Position numbers and translations under genes: made by a program
Shown: positions 43,887 to 54,339 of the stretch, in pieces
Layout of the letters: each line of letters begins with the position of its first letter
How positions within the stretch are numbered: position 1 is the stretch's first letter
Assembly (NCBI GenBank): GCA_905221605.1
Contig: CAJNDS010002201.1
Span: 535,022 to 589,360, forward strand
DNA from: Symbiodinium natans
Lineage: Eukaryota; Sar; Dinophyceae; Suessiales; Symbiodiniaceae
Length of the DNA: 54,339 bases
Direction of reading: 5' to 3'
Notes under the pieces: model-generated
Told to the model about the DNA's origin: nothing
What the model saw: only the letters and a program-made list of their open reading frames with translations
The model's database searches: none

Positions 43887-43978
43887 TGCATCACAAAATT
43901 TGGTACGGGGGGAAGGGTTGGGTTAGTGGATCCGGGTCTGCTTGTTCCGAACGCTTCTCGGCAGGAAGCCGAGGCGAA

Positions 43979-44550
43979 TTATTTTGATGATTATGAATTT
44001 TATGATCATTATGATTCTTATGATTATTATGATTATTATGATTATTATGATTATTATGATTATTATGATTATTATGATTATTATGATTATTATGATTGTT
44101 CTGATTATTATGATTGTTCTGATTATTATGATTATTATGATTATTATGATTATTATGATTATTATGATTATTATGATTATTATGATTATTATGATTATTA
44201 TGATTATTATGATTAGTATGATTAGCATGATTAGTATGATTAGTATGATTATTATGATTATTATGATTATTGTGATGATTATGATTATTATGATGATTTT
44301 GATGATTATGATGATTATGATGATTATGATCATTATGATGATTATGATGATTATGATTATTATGATAATCATTCTTCTTTGATTATGGTTATGATGATTA
44401 TACTGATGATGATGATGATGATGATGATTATTGTGATGGTTATGAGTATTATGATCATTATGATGATCATTATTATGATTATGATGGTGATCGTGAATAT
44501 CATGATTATCATGATAATCATTCTTCTTCTTCTTTATATATATATATATA
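43979..44550. repeat. ATGATTATT microsatellite and TA run
   Basis: A second ATT-rich block made of ATGATTATT and later ATGATGATT units, ending in a TA run at 44535-44550. Confidence 0.95.
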
Positions 44551-44667
44551 GTATATAGTGCTGTGTGCAGGAAAACGCGCTGCAGCAAAGCAGCGGCGAG
44601 CCACAGCCTTCACACGCCGATGAAACTGCCACCGGTCCGCTCGGTGGACCGGTCCTTGTACAAGGCA

Positions 44668-44838
44668 GGGTTTAGGGTTTAGGGTTTTGGGTTTAGGGTT
44701 TAGGTTTAGGGTTTAGGGTTTAGGGTTTAGGGCTTAGGGCTTAGGGTTTAGGGTTTAGGGTTTAGGGTTTAGGGTTTAGGGTTTAGGGTTTAGGGTTTAG
44801 GGTTTAGGGGTTGAGGGTTTAGGGTTTAGGGTTTAGGT
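44668..44838. repeat. TTTAGGG interstitial array
   Basis: About 24 units, mostly exact TTTAGGG with two GCTTAGGG variants and one GGGGTTGAGGG interruption. Confidence 0.95.
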
Positions 44839-44857
44839 CTTTGGCAATCTGCCAAAT

Positions 44858-44953
44858 GGGGGTTACGTTATTAGGGTACCTTATTGGGGTCCTTTTTTAA
44901 GGGGACAATACTTTGGGGGACGATTTTCGGGGTCCCTATTGTCGTAAACCCCC
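44858..44953. repeat. Foldback element beside the TTTAGGG array
   Basis: The left arm GGGGGTTACGTTATTAGGGTA pairs imperfectly with the right arm GGTCCCTATTGTCGTAAACC and the following CCC. The centre carries TTTTTTAAGGGG and further G-rich words. Starts 20 bases after the telomere-like array. Confidence 0.45.
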
Positions 44954-45421
44954 GAATCTGTCCACATCTTGCATCAGAAGATGATGGTAAATCGGGAAGG
45001 ATGGGAATGGCCGCAAAGTTACCAGGAATTGACTTCTCTAAGCTCTCGGCAGCGCTGCTGGGAGTTGGAGCCCCAAGTGAATGGAGTCACGCGTTGTATT
45101 TGTGTCGCCGACTTTGGTGATGTTTGGCTCAGGTGCTCCCGTGGGCCAGTCGACCCCGGAAAGATTACGTGACTGATCGGAAATGCTTGCGTCAACAGTT
45201 GTTGTTGCAACTTCGTGTACGCATGGCAGGGCAACTGCTGCTGAGGCATGTTTCCTCTAGTTCATCGTGCCACTTGGACATCGAAGAAGCTGGTTTCTCG
45301 TTGACACAAAAAGTGTAAGACGGCGCATTGCTTGTCTCTCGACTGTTCCATGTGGGTTTCATGGTTTACTCATCGATCCTGGGATCTGTAAAAAGTACCT
45401 TTTGAATATCTGTGCCTACAG

Positions 45422-45464
45422 GCCCTAAACCCCTAAACCCTAAACCCTAAACCCTAAACCCTGA
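45422..45464. repeat. CCCTAAA tract
   Basis: Six near-exact CCCTAAA units, opposite in orientation to the TTTAGGG array at 44668-44838. Confidence 0.9.
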
Positions 45465-45894
45465 AGGTCCCCCCCCATTGTCTGCACGTCAGGTACTTGT
45501 GTGCTACAGGCTCATGATGAACTATGGGGTCTAGCTCTGCCGAATCCTACTCCGACATTAGGGGTAATCATTACAGTATAAACATTAGACTATGCAAAAT
45601 TATATCTATATGTATACATATATATATAGAAAAAATATCCAGGATATTTCTGACGGGGACTTCTCGATGATATTCTATTTTGGAATTCTTCATCGATCAA
45701 TAATTACTGGCTCTTGGAAAACAATTCGGCAAATATAAGATTCTGGGAATATATTAAAAACATCGAATGCCAATTTCGTATTGAATGAGAAGATGATATC
45801 CTCTTCAATTTAATCTTACTTTCTCTATCGGTTTTCAAGAAATCATTTTGTGCAAAAGAAATTGTATCATTGCACGGGCGATTCGTATTATGAC

Positions 45895-46215
45895 AAATGC
45901 GGGGGATTGCGCTGGGTCAAGCAGAATTTTCTGGGTCGGGCAGAATGCTATAAACTGCACAAGTGACTCTGCTATCATATAGCATCATAATAATGCAGGA
46001 GAATACTCTGGATCTAGTAGAGTGCCAATGTATGGATGGGCGACTCAACTGTCATGGTGATCGCGGAAGAACGCTCTGGATCATTCAGAATCTTCAATCA
46101 TTTCACCAGCTATCAAGACGCGCGTGAGAGAACGTGCTGGGTCAAGCGGAACTTCAATCATATTACAACGGGCTCATCTATCCTGAAAAGTATGGGAGAA
46201 TGCGTTGGGCCGGTA
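45895..46215. repeat. Decayed tandem units in an AT-rich island
   Basis: CTGGGTCAAGCAGAA-like words recur at about 45911, 46006, 46076, 46137 and 46203 (spacing 61-95), the third and fourth followed by CTTCAATCAT. Each is preceded by a GAGAAyGC-like word. A frame crossing it (46036-46305) reflects the repeat rather than a known domain. Confidence 0.5.
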
Positions 46216-47691
46216 CACTATGCAAATATGCCAATACGCGCGCAATACGCGCACCTTACACGTGCCTTACGCGCGACTTACATTACTATAAAAGACATTG
46301 CCTAGCTCTGATCGTTCAGGCATCGTTGAGAGGTATCATTGATCGACGAGTCGGATCTATGCAAATCGTATCTCGGGCTATCGGTCCCATTGCCTCTTTT
46401 GCAGCCGGTTACAGAACAATCCACCGAACAGAATCGCACAAATTGAATGTGGAGCATCGTCGTTTACTTCGACCCATTGTCGGTCCTGGCGCGCATTGAC
46501 TGGAACGCCCCAAAACACGAAATTTTATATATTTTGGAACGCCCGAGTCAAACAGTTCTGTGAACGGACATCAGTTCATGCCTGGGTCACTATATACTTG
46601 CAGAAATATTGGAAGCTTGTGATATATGTCGCAGACTTTGATTGGCGCATACGTTCATTGGGGATGCTGGATTTCAATTTGTTTGCTAGGGCCAGGTTGA
46701 CCCTAGCGTCCCTTCGCAAAACTGAGTTTTTACTCATGCCTTGGTGCTGTCCAAAAAGGCACTCCGCCCACCGTGTTCACTGGGGAATTCTGATTTGGTA
46801 GTGCTTTCTTCGGCTTCGCTTGAATCGGTGCATTCATGGGGGTGTAGATGTATTTGGCAGGGGTGGTTTGCCGCCAATAGAGGTTTGTCGTATGTCCCCT
46901 CTCTTCGTACTCGTAGGATTTGGTGATTGTCTAAATTTGCACTCCCTTCGTGCAAATAGGGCGGGGGCCCCTAGAGGTCAGACCTCAAAATCCTGGAATC
47001 TTAACCTGTTTGAAGGGCCCATGCCTCGGAGCCTCGCGTGGCGAACTTCTCCTGGCAAATTGACCATTGTGTGGGGGAGAGGGGGCAGCTCTGGCGCGAG
47101 TTGTTTGGTCATCAGGGCGCAGATGAGGCTAGTTTGTGATGAATCCCAAAAGCCTGTGCTGCCAACGTAATCGTGGCTCTAGGAATGTGAAAAGACCCTG
47201 AGTACGATTTGTGATGGATAAGAATAGGCCAAAAAGAGCCACCAAGACCCGGGAGTACGATTTGTTATGGATAAGATTGGGACAGAAAGAGCCTCAGCTT
47301 AGTTTTATAGAAAATGAACACGCTAAACCTGACCCCTGCCCCTTCAACTGCTTCCCCCCCTTCTCCCGCTTACCCCTACCCTGCAACGGGGTTTCACAGT
47401 GTAGCCGCGACCTCATTGTGCGGAATGAAGAACCCAAGCTTTGAAAAACCCAGCAAATCCTAGAAAGGCGGTGATCTGCCGGGGGGTCAGAGTAAGAATA
47501 CAGTGTCACGGCTTCGTGCTGCATAGCTCTCAAACGAAGCCCAACTCGATCCGAAGCTTCACAAGCCTGCAGAGTTTTGGCTTCCTGCTTTATAAGCTGT
47601 CGCATCTTTACCATTCCGGCGATGGGGCTGCGCAGGCGCCTGGGCACGCATCGCTGAAGACGGCCACATCCTACAGGGGTCTGGCGTTTCG

Positions 47692-47922
47692 TCAAGGGTT
47701 TGAGCGTGCTGTCCTTCCATGGGCCTTATAGGCTTCGTTGGTGGCGTACTCAAAGGGTTTCATGAGGTTCATGTCGTTCGGCTTGGGCATAGCGACCGTG
47801 AGTGCTGCAGCGTGTAGTTCCAAACTCGACTGCGCACCAGCAGCCCAAAAGCAAGCACCGTCGAGTTTGATGATGTTGAACATCGGAAGGCCTTGCGCAT
47901 ACCGGATGTTTGCAGTGGGCAC
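47692..47922 (-). CDS. Possible minus-strand exon
   Basis: The minus frame reads MFNIIKLDGACFWAAGAQSS, then PKPNDMNLMKPFEYATNEAY, which is protein-like, and ends with AAG before a GC donor. A candidate next exon lies at about 47560-47680 (GMVKMRQLIKQEAKTLQACE). The overlapping + frame is also open, so this is weak. If real it is the only minus-strand gene in the window. Confidence 0.25.
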   Translation of the reverse strand: MPTANIRYAQGLPMFNIIKLDGACFWAAGAQSSLELHAAALTVAMPKPNDMNLMKPFEYATNEAYKAHGRTARSNP

Positions 47923-48282
47923 TCTCGTTCATCTTGTTGCCAGACCCCTGTTGTAATGAAGAACCGCATATCGAACTCCTACTTTTCCTGGAAACGCTGC
48001 TTACAGCCGGCCTTGATTATGTCGCCTAGAATCCAGGCAAGCTGTCGTTGACCTCGGCTTTTGCCTCTCAAGTATCCAACTCCTAAACTCGAAATGTTAA
48101 ACTCTCCGCACCCTTTTGCAAGGCGACTCTTCCTCGCTGGCTGGGCTTTCTACGTGGCCCAGGCGCCGTGGCTTACGGGCACAGCGTTTGCACAAGAGAC
48201 AATAAGAAGGAGCAACGTTCAAAGCTGAGGGGGGAGCAGCACCACCACCAACACCGCTGCCACCGCCAAACACAGCAATAAA

Positions 48283-48384
48283 CAACGGCGACGGCAGCTG
48301 CAACGACGACGACGGCGGCGGCGGCGGCGACAGCGACGGCGACGGCGGCGGCGGCGACGGCCACGGCGACGGCGACGGTGTCGG
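48283..48384. repeat. CGG/GAC trinucleotide-type minisatellite
   Basis: GGCGACGGCGACGG-type units. Frames through it give Ala/Val or Arg runs and are not genes. Confidence 0.85.
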
Positions 48385-48460
48385 CGACACTGCTGTGCGC
48401 GAGCGCGTGCGCGAACAGCTGTAGCGATGCTGCGTGGGCTTCCCATTGCTGCAGGCAAGT

Positions 48461-49030
48461 CAGTCACCGCCCTAACCCGCCTTCCCTAGCCCGGTTTGTA
48501 GTTTGGGCGACTGACTAGGCACTAGCGGTTTAGGTGGGTAGCCGTGTGCATCTCTGCAGGCTGTCGAGGCCCGCAGCAGGCGTGCTCACAGCCGGTGAGC
48601 TCATGTGGGACGCACCAGTCACCACCCTAACCCGCCTTCCCTGACCCGGTTCCTGGTCTGGGTGGCTGGTTAGGCTCTTGGCGGTTTAGGTGGGTGCCCG
48701 TGTGCATCTATGCATGCCCTTGAGGCAGGCAGCAGGCGCGCTCACATCTGGTGAGCTTGAGGGGGGCACGCCAGCACCGCCCTAACCTGCCTTCCCTAGC
48801 CCGGGTTTTAGTGTCGGTGGCTGGTTAGGCGCTGGGGTCTAGGTGGTTGCCCGTGTGCAGACATCTACATCCTCGGAGCGAGTTGCAGGAACTCTCCCAT
48901 CTGGTGAGTCTATGTTGGGCACGCCAGTCACCGCCCGAACCTGCCTTCCCTAGCCCGGTTTTCGCGGGGGACTGGTCTGGCACTAGTGGGTTTAGGTGGG
49001 TACCGGTGTGCTGCTGCCGTTGGCAGCCAT
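48461..49030. repeat. 155-bp tandem repeat, nearly four copies
   Basis: Units begin at about 48461, 48616, 48771 and 48925. Each starts with CCCTAACCCGCCTTCCCT or a close variant, then GTGGCTGGTTAGGC-like, GGTTTAGGTGGGT and CCGTGTGCATCT. The last copy decays after about 105 bases. Confidence 0.85.
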
Positions 49031-49357
49031 CAGGCCAGCTCATCCTCGTGGATGAGCATGTGAAGGGAGGTGGGCCTTATCCCACCACGTGTCACTTTCC
49101 TGTTGGGAGTGCCATGTCAAGCATACACGGCGACGGCGACGGCGACTGCGACGATCATCACGACCAGGGTCACCACGACAACGCCAGCGACAACGCCAAC
49201 GACAACAACGAACAACCACAGCCACAGCCAATACCGACCTATCCTCAATATGAAGAAGATACATACATTTATACATATGCATACATACATATGTGCATAC
49301 ATACCGTTCTATAACTATCCAAGTCCCTCGAACCCGGCCAAACCCACGCTTGCGCAG

Positions 49358-52300
49358 GCAAAGCTGGCTGTCGTCCGGGTGTTCTCGACAGCCGACGAAG
49401 TGAATGCCTTGCTGCTGTCCACTACGACGCCGTGCTCAGATTCATTTTTTGCACCCTTTCTTTGTCGAGCCAGCGCGGCCTCTGGCCCAGCTGAAGCACG
49501 AACTGTTTCCCGAAGTCACTGGTAATGACACGCACGCCCAGGGACATGACAGGGTTGTTTGAAAGGACTCCGAGCAGGGACGCCTTTCTCCGAACTTTGG
49601 AAATTTGAGAACTTTGCACCCGCCCGCAATCTGCAAGCCTGCATGCCAAGCCAAGACCTGCCAAAGAAGGACGTGGGAGAAGACCCGGCCGTGCGACCCT
49701 GCCAAGATCTCGCAGCCCATCGACTTGGTCCTCGTTTACAGCAAGGACTTTGCGTCAGCATGGGGGGAGGGATCATATGAGGCGCAGGGGTGCGCCGGCT
49801 GCGATTTGGCGTTGGCGGGGCCTGGTGCGTTTTTGCCAGAACCAAGGGCGAGACGTGTTCATTTTTTTTATCATGACCCGAGAGCGAACTGAGCTGCTCA
49901 ACGCTTGAGCCGCTTGAGTTGGCACTGATCGTTTGGTACTACAACAACGGCGTGCTGCAACTAACCCCCTCTAGAAGCCCTCGAACATCCTCCTGATATC
50001 AAAGCAATAGCTTTAGGGTCAGGACGAGGCGCATGCGGGCGCTTTCCATATCACGGGGATTCGTGGGATCCAGGCGGGCTCGTGGACACGGAGCCCAGCC
50101 AGCTTCTCCCTGGCAAAGCAACATACCTAGGGTTTAAGGTTGAGTGGGTGTAGTGTGGGGTAGGCCCGGGTAGGCTTGTCTTGAGTTGTGTGTGTGTGTG
50201 TGCATGTATGTATGTATGTGTGGCTTTAGGCAGGCTAGGCTTGTCGTTGAGGACGACCCCAAGCCCTAACAACCCTGGACTCGGGACCTTCATCCTTTTT
50301 TTTGTTTGGGTTCAAAACATGTTTTTGCCTGTGGCTGAGTTCTTACTTGTGAAGAGAACGGGACTTTGTTAACAGACATGGCTTCGTGGATTGTAGCTGG
50401 GCTTTCATGCAGACGTGCCTGGCGTGCAATGGCATGGCTTTGTCACGTAGCGGTGGGAAGGGGCGGGGGGCAACGCAATCGTGCCCGGCCTGTGAAAATA
50501 TGGTGCGGGGGGGCGGGGGGGGGGGGGGGGGCCCCGGGGCCATTTGCCACCCCACCAAGTGCTTTGGGTTCGAATGTCTCGTTTGTGAAGCGAGGGTGAG
50601 ATGTGAATAGAAAGACCTAGCTTGGTTGGGTTGTCTGTGATTGGGCTGATGCCTGCACACAGGCCGGCCTGAAATTTGCAGATAGGTTTGGCTTTGCGGG
50701 GTTGAGCGGCGCAGCTCCCCTTTGTGTGTTGCTTGGTTGGATAGGGCTGATGCAAACGTACCGGGAGCGGGGGGGGGGGGGGGGGGGCCGAGGCGTGGGG
50801 GGGCGAGGGAGGGAAGAGGGGTTGGGATTGGTTTTGTCATATTTCGCAGAGGGTTGGGGGTGGAGGGGGGGGTGGAAGGTGGCGCAGCGCATCGCGAAGT
50901 TTTGCTGGGGCCTTAAAGCTGTTCTATGTTGTTCTGCTGGTTCAAGGTAAGCAGGAACAGAATTCTCTAGCATGACAGGAGAAACGGGGCAGCATAAACA
51001 GAATCAAGAAACACCGTCAGCATTTCCAAAAACACGGTGCAGCACAACAGAAAACTACGAAGGCAAACTACATAAGAAAAGGGGGGCCGGCATGTGGGGA
51101 AAAATCGCTGTCCCGGGTCCGTGCAGGACATCGAGTCGGAGAGGTACATGGATGCAACCCCCGACAATGCGCACACCGTCGTGGATGCTCTGCTTCATTC
51201 TCGCAACCCAATCTTCTCAAACATAGATACCGTGTCGGAAGTCTGTGGAAGTCTGGTGGCCGGTGGGCTTTTGGCTGCTTGAGGGTTCCCGGTTTCGGAG
51301 GAAAGGAGTGCAAGGGCGCGAAAGGGTTTCGGAACCTCTACGGCTGCCAGACCCGCCAAAGTTGCGGGCGCAAGTGATCAGCCCGGCGCTGAAACATCTG
51401 AGGCAACTCTCTCGGAGTTGTTCGCCAACAAGAGCTTGGGCTGGATGTCATGCAGCTTGCTTGCAGCAGCACGGGCAAGGTAAAGACATGGGGAGTCATA
51501 TGGAGTCATGCTGGCTTGCGGGCGGGGAGGGTGGGGTGACCTCCGTGAAAGTCTGCGGAATCCCGCTTCGGGGTTTAGATGATGGTGACCGTTTATAGGA
51601 GAGTACAGTACCGAGGGTTCGGTGCATACGCGGTGTTAGAAGAAGGGTCGGGTTTTCAATGGCTAGACATGCAGGTTTCGCGGAAATCAAGAACATGTCC
51701 GTGAAGCTCACGCCGGAGGAGGACCAGTACGATTTTCACGGCTACAGCATGAACAAGAAGCTTTGCTTGAGGGGGTAGGAGCACAGCAAAACGACATGAA
51801 ACACGACTTGTGAGTCCTAAACTTCTTGCCGCCATCCACAGCAACCTTCCCCCTCAGCCCCCGAACGAAGCAAGGCATTGGGTCCAGGGCCCAAACACCG
51901 TCTTCACGAACATCATGTCGGCCATGCTCACGGGAGACCTCAGCGGGTATGATTCCTTCTTCCTCATGGAGATGGATGCGGTGCCCATCAAGGCGTGAAG
52001 CTTTCAATCGTAAGACAGCACGACCGACCCAGTAAGCCAGTATAAGCCTTATAACCCAAACCTACCCTCAGGTCTCTCTGTTCTCGGATGTATAATGCCA
52101 AGAGCATGGGGTGTGGGCACAGCTCTTGTCACTGTTGCTCCAGCATAGCGGGTATAGTGCTATGAGCTGCTGTAATCGCAGGCAGCGGCTGCTTAAGTGG
52201 CATGTGCGAAGGCGTAATCGGGAAAACGCATTGCAGACAAACTGAAGGCTTCCATCTCATGCCGTCTTAGAGGTCTCCACTCCAAAAACCCTAAACAGCG

Positions 52301-54210
52301 CAGCGCCGCGCGGCTTGCGTCAAGGCCGGATGGCTGGAGCAGTTCGAGAAAGAGGCTTTGGAGATGCCCACGCAGAACATGGCCATCCGCGGCAGCAAGT
52401 ACTTGGGCCACAAGTGGGATGCTTTCAAGCACCTGATGCCGGCCCATGTGGTCGAGCACATCAACGGCAATGCCATTTACAACTTGAAGCCTTGCTATGC
52501 TCTTGAACAATGTTGTTCTCTGTTGAAGGTTCAGGGAGGAATTGGGCAGAGTTGTTTATTGTCTTGATCTGTGCTGGCAGGAGACGGATACTTGGCAGGT
52601 TCTGGGCAGGTTCACCTTGAAGGGCTGGTTGGATGCACGGGGTCTGTGACCTGAGCGGAGCTTGTTGAGTCTTGACAGTTGTGAGTCTTGACGGTTGTGC
52701 TTCAGTGCATTTGGGTTCGTTGTCGCCCTCTCTTTCTCTCAACAGAAGGAAACATCCGTGGCTCAAGTTTTTGCACGACACCTTCACCGGGGAAGGCAAC
52801 GTTCGCATGACGGAGGGCATGGCCTTCGATGTGGCCTTCGCCATGATCACTCAGGCCCAGCTTTCAGCACTGCCTACAGTGAGCGTTCCATCCTTGTCAG
52901 CCGAAATATGTCGCGAAAGAAGATGCGGACGGTGCAGGGGTAGGGGTTGGACTAGACGTTTCTGCTCAGGCGGCCATGGACGGCACCGAGAACGAGCTTG
53001 CTGCAGCTTTCTGCCAGAGCAAGGGCACCGATTCGACTTACTCTGGGAACTCGATGCTCATTGGCAACTATGCTGCTAGGTCGGCTACAGGTAGCTTTTC
53101 CCCTTGTGACAGTGGCGCGAACTAGTTTAAACAAACGCGCTCCAAATCCCTTGCGGAGATGCTACGTTGCCGTCGCAGGCCAACACGCTCTTGAATCACA
53201 GCTTCGATGTCCCGACCTACATTCGCCATGGCTCTGACAGAAATCTGTTCCACAGCCTTGCAGACGACCAGGTCACTTTGGGAGTGGCGGTGTACGACCA
53301 AAGCACAGGTCACATGATGAACACCACTCGTAGCAACCACCCCTTCAAGAACATCCTGATGCTTCAGTACTTCCCCGGTAAGAAGACAGTGGAGAAGATT
53401 GCCTCCCCGAGCGGCGAGGTCATGGTGACCACGCAGCAGGCAACGCAGGAGCCCCACATGCATCTGTGCGAGGTCGCCAAGTTGGCGACGACGCCGTGGT
53501 TCGCTCTTACTGACAATTACCATGTCATCAATGCACCTGCGACTAGGTCTTTCCATTGCCTCTCCGATTTCAGGATTTGTTCAGGTTCATAGCTGGGTAA
53601 TGTTGGATATGGGTTGCCCTGTCGACCTGTAAGTAGTTGGAGTCGCATTAAAATTGATATGAGTGGCTCTCAAGAGTCACATGTATGGGAGCCGAAGGTC
53701 ACCGTGCTCATGGACCACTCCGACCCGCAGATGCCTGTCCCCGTGATGCCCTATGCCCATGGCTGCGAGCGAGCAGATTGCCAGGCCTCTCTAGATCAAG
53801 CCTCGGACCTCTTCGGCGTTCACTTGGAGTACCACCACGATCCGTATGAGCTGCTCTTCAGCACAAGGGACGCTAGGGACTTCTGCTCCTCCTGGCAGCA
53901 AGCGGCAGGCAGCAAGAGCTGGAAGTCCTGCGAGCTGGCGTATGGCCCGACGGCCGATGACTACATCGCCTGGAAGATCAGCACGAACGACAAGGCCAAC
54001 CTGATTGCCACCCCCAAGAACAAGGCCCTGTACGGTTGGAGGGCATGGACGCAACGGTGGACGCCTGCCCCGATGGACATGCGACAGTGCCGGGTGCAAG
54101 TCTATGGACTCGTCGAGTACCACCATGCCCTCGGGAACATCACATCGTGCAGCCAATATGTCGAGAATAAGGTCGCGTGCATCGTCGATAGAGATTGCAC
54201 CTTGGTGTAG
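49358..54210 (+). CDS. Multi-exon gene with GT-A glycosyltransferase-like core
   Basis: Coding pieces in one direction: 49358-about 49440 (AKLAVVRVFSTADEVNALLL), about 49462-49521 (PLAQLKHELFPEVTG), about 49680-49767 (PIDLVLVYSKDFAS), 51127-about 51240 (DIESERYMDATPDNAHTVVD), about 51665-51776 (KNMSVKLTPEEDQYDFHGYS), about 51835-51992 (NTVFTNIMSAMLTGD, then YDSFFLMEMDAVPIK), 52325-about 52490 (AGWLEQFEKEALEMPTQNMA, then EHINGNAIYNL), about 52745-52860 (HPWLKFLHDTFTGEGNVRM), about 52972-53083, 53180-about 53550 and about 53690-54210, ending in a TAG. The FLMEMDAVPIKAGWLEQF core looks like the DxD-type metal/nucleotide-sugar site of GT-A glycosyltransferases. The intron 51993-52324 starts with GC and joins IK to AGWLEQF in phase. 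The C-terminal 170 residues (EPKVTVLMDHSDPQ to CTLV) are unrecognised. Start not found. Probably Golgi sugar transfer, by inference. Confidence 0.55.
50189..50223. repeat. TG/TATG microsatellite
   Basis: TG units grading into GTATGTATG, in a probable intron of the glycosyltransferase-like gene. Confidence 0.85.
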
Positions 54211-54264
54211 CTAAGGGCAGCAAAGTAAGCCCCGCACAGGAACACGCAGCCAACCCCAAGCACG

Positions 54265-54307
54265 CGCGCGCGCGCGCGCGCGCCCGCGCACACACACAGA
54301 CACACAT

Positions 54308-54339
<32 letters not shown>
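54265..54339. repeat. (CG)n-(CA)n-(TA)n tract at the window end
   Basis: Alternating purine-pyrimidine run: about 20 bases of CG, then CACACA/GACACA, then TA to the last base. Begins about 55 bases after the TAG stop of the preceding gene. Confidence 0.95.

Larger units (their letters stand above)
44954..49357. other. Gene-poor region
   Basis: No + strand gene could be supported. It contains a CCCTAAA tract (45422-45464), an AT-rich island with decayed repeats (45560-46240), a doubtful minus-strand exon near 47692-47922, a CGG/GAC-rich minisatellite (48283-48384) and a 155-bp tandem repeat (48461-49030). Confidence 0.5.

Noticed and set aside
42381-44588. Open frames of 130-220 codons on both strands (Leu, Ile/Val/Met, Asn or Asp/Tyr runs)
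   Set aside because: They lie wholly inside 9-bp microsatellites; any frame of such a repeat without a stop codon stays open.
46036-46499. Two overlapping + frames in the AT-rich island
   Set aside because: They overlap in different phases, show no motif, and follow the decayed repeat units.
48173-48467. Minus-strand Ala/Val-rich and Arg-rich frames
   Set aside because: Low-complexity translations of the CGG/GAC minisatellite.
52763-52772. Second spliced-leader-like word (GTGGCTCAAG)
   Set aside because: It lies inside a coding exon (HPWLKF) and matches only nine bases of the leader.

Overview
The window looks like nuclear DNA of a dinoflagellate or a very close relative. Four things point there. 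(1) Genes are spread thinly, broken into small exons, and almost all read on the + strand. (2) Introns that can be placed by protein homology and reading phase often begin with GC, and at least two begin with GA, while ending in AG followed by G; this is the splice-site habit reported for dinoflagellates. (3) Telomere-type TTTAGGG or TTTTAGGG tracts are scattered through introns and intergenic DNA. (4) The domain set (fungal-type cellulose-binding modules, a cellulose-active oxidase, GH5 and GH6 cellulases, MORN repeats, Cys-rich and PAN-like repeats) suits a cellulose-handling alveolate. No rRNA, tRNA, CRISPR array or insertion sequence was recognised. Exon edges were placed by eye; those with matching phase and homology are stated as firm, the rest are approximate.

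Layout, all + strand unless noted. About 0.49-1.06 kb: two orphan exons. 1.41-4.47 kb: an RNA-ligase-like nucleotidyltransferase gene. 4.5-7.8 kb: gene-poor DNA with microsatellites and a small foldback element. 7.8-8.9 kb: exons of a MORN-repeat protein. 9.07-14.9 kb: a secreted lytic polysaccharide monooxygenase (LPMO) spliced in frame to a linker and a CBM1, followed by a laminin-G-like domain. 14.9-18.6 kb: repeats, including a strongly G-rich block. 18.6-25.1 kb: linker, GH5 endoglucanase, Thr/Pro linker, second CBM1, Pro/Ser linker, GH6 cellobiohydrolase, three 87-residue PAN-like repeats and a beta-rich tail whose further exons run to about 28.1 kb. 28.3-31.8 kb: SH3-like and MORN-like exons. 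33.6-34.8 kb: a secreted granulin-like Cys-rich protein. 36.2-37.6 kb: ribosomal protein eL20. 37.7-37.95 kb: TTTTAGGG array. 39.7-40.8 kb: a coiled-coil plus Cys-rich protein. 42.4-44.5 kb: about 2 kb of 9-bp microsatellite. 44.7-49.1 kb: telomere-like tracts, an AT-rich island with decayed repeats, and a 155-bp tandem repeat. 49.4-54.2 kb: a multi-exon gene with a GT-A glycosyltransferase-like core.

The most striking content is the cellulose block. An oxidase that cuts crystalline cellulose, an endoglucanase and a chain-end cellobiohydrolase, each next to a fungal-type cellulose-binding module or Pro/Ser/Thr linker, lie in order on one strand within 16 kb, and I find only one signal peptide, on the LPMO. 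LPMO-linker-CBM1 and GH5-linker are joined in phase. Whether everything from LPMO to the PAN repeats is a single giant secreted polypeptide, or two or three neighbouring genes, cannot be settled from the DNA alone, but a one-chain free-standing cellulase system is the leading hypothesis.
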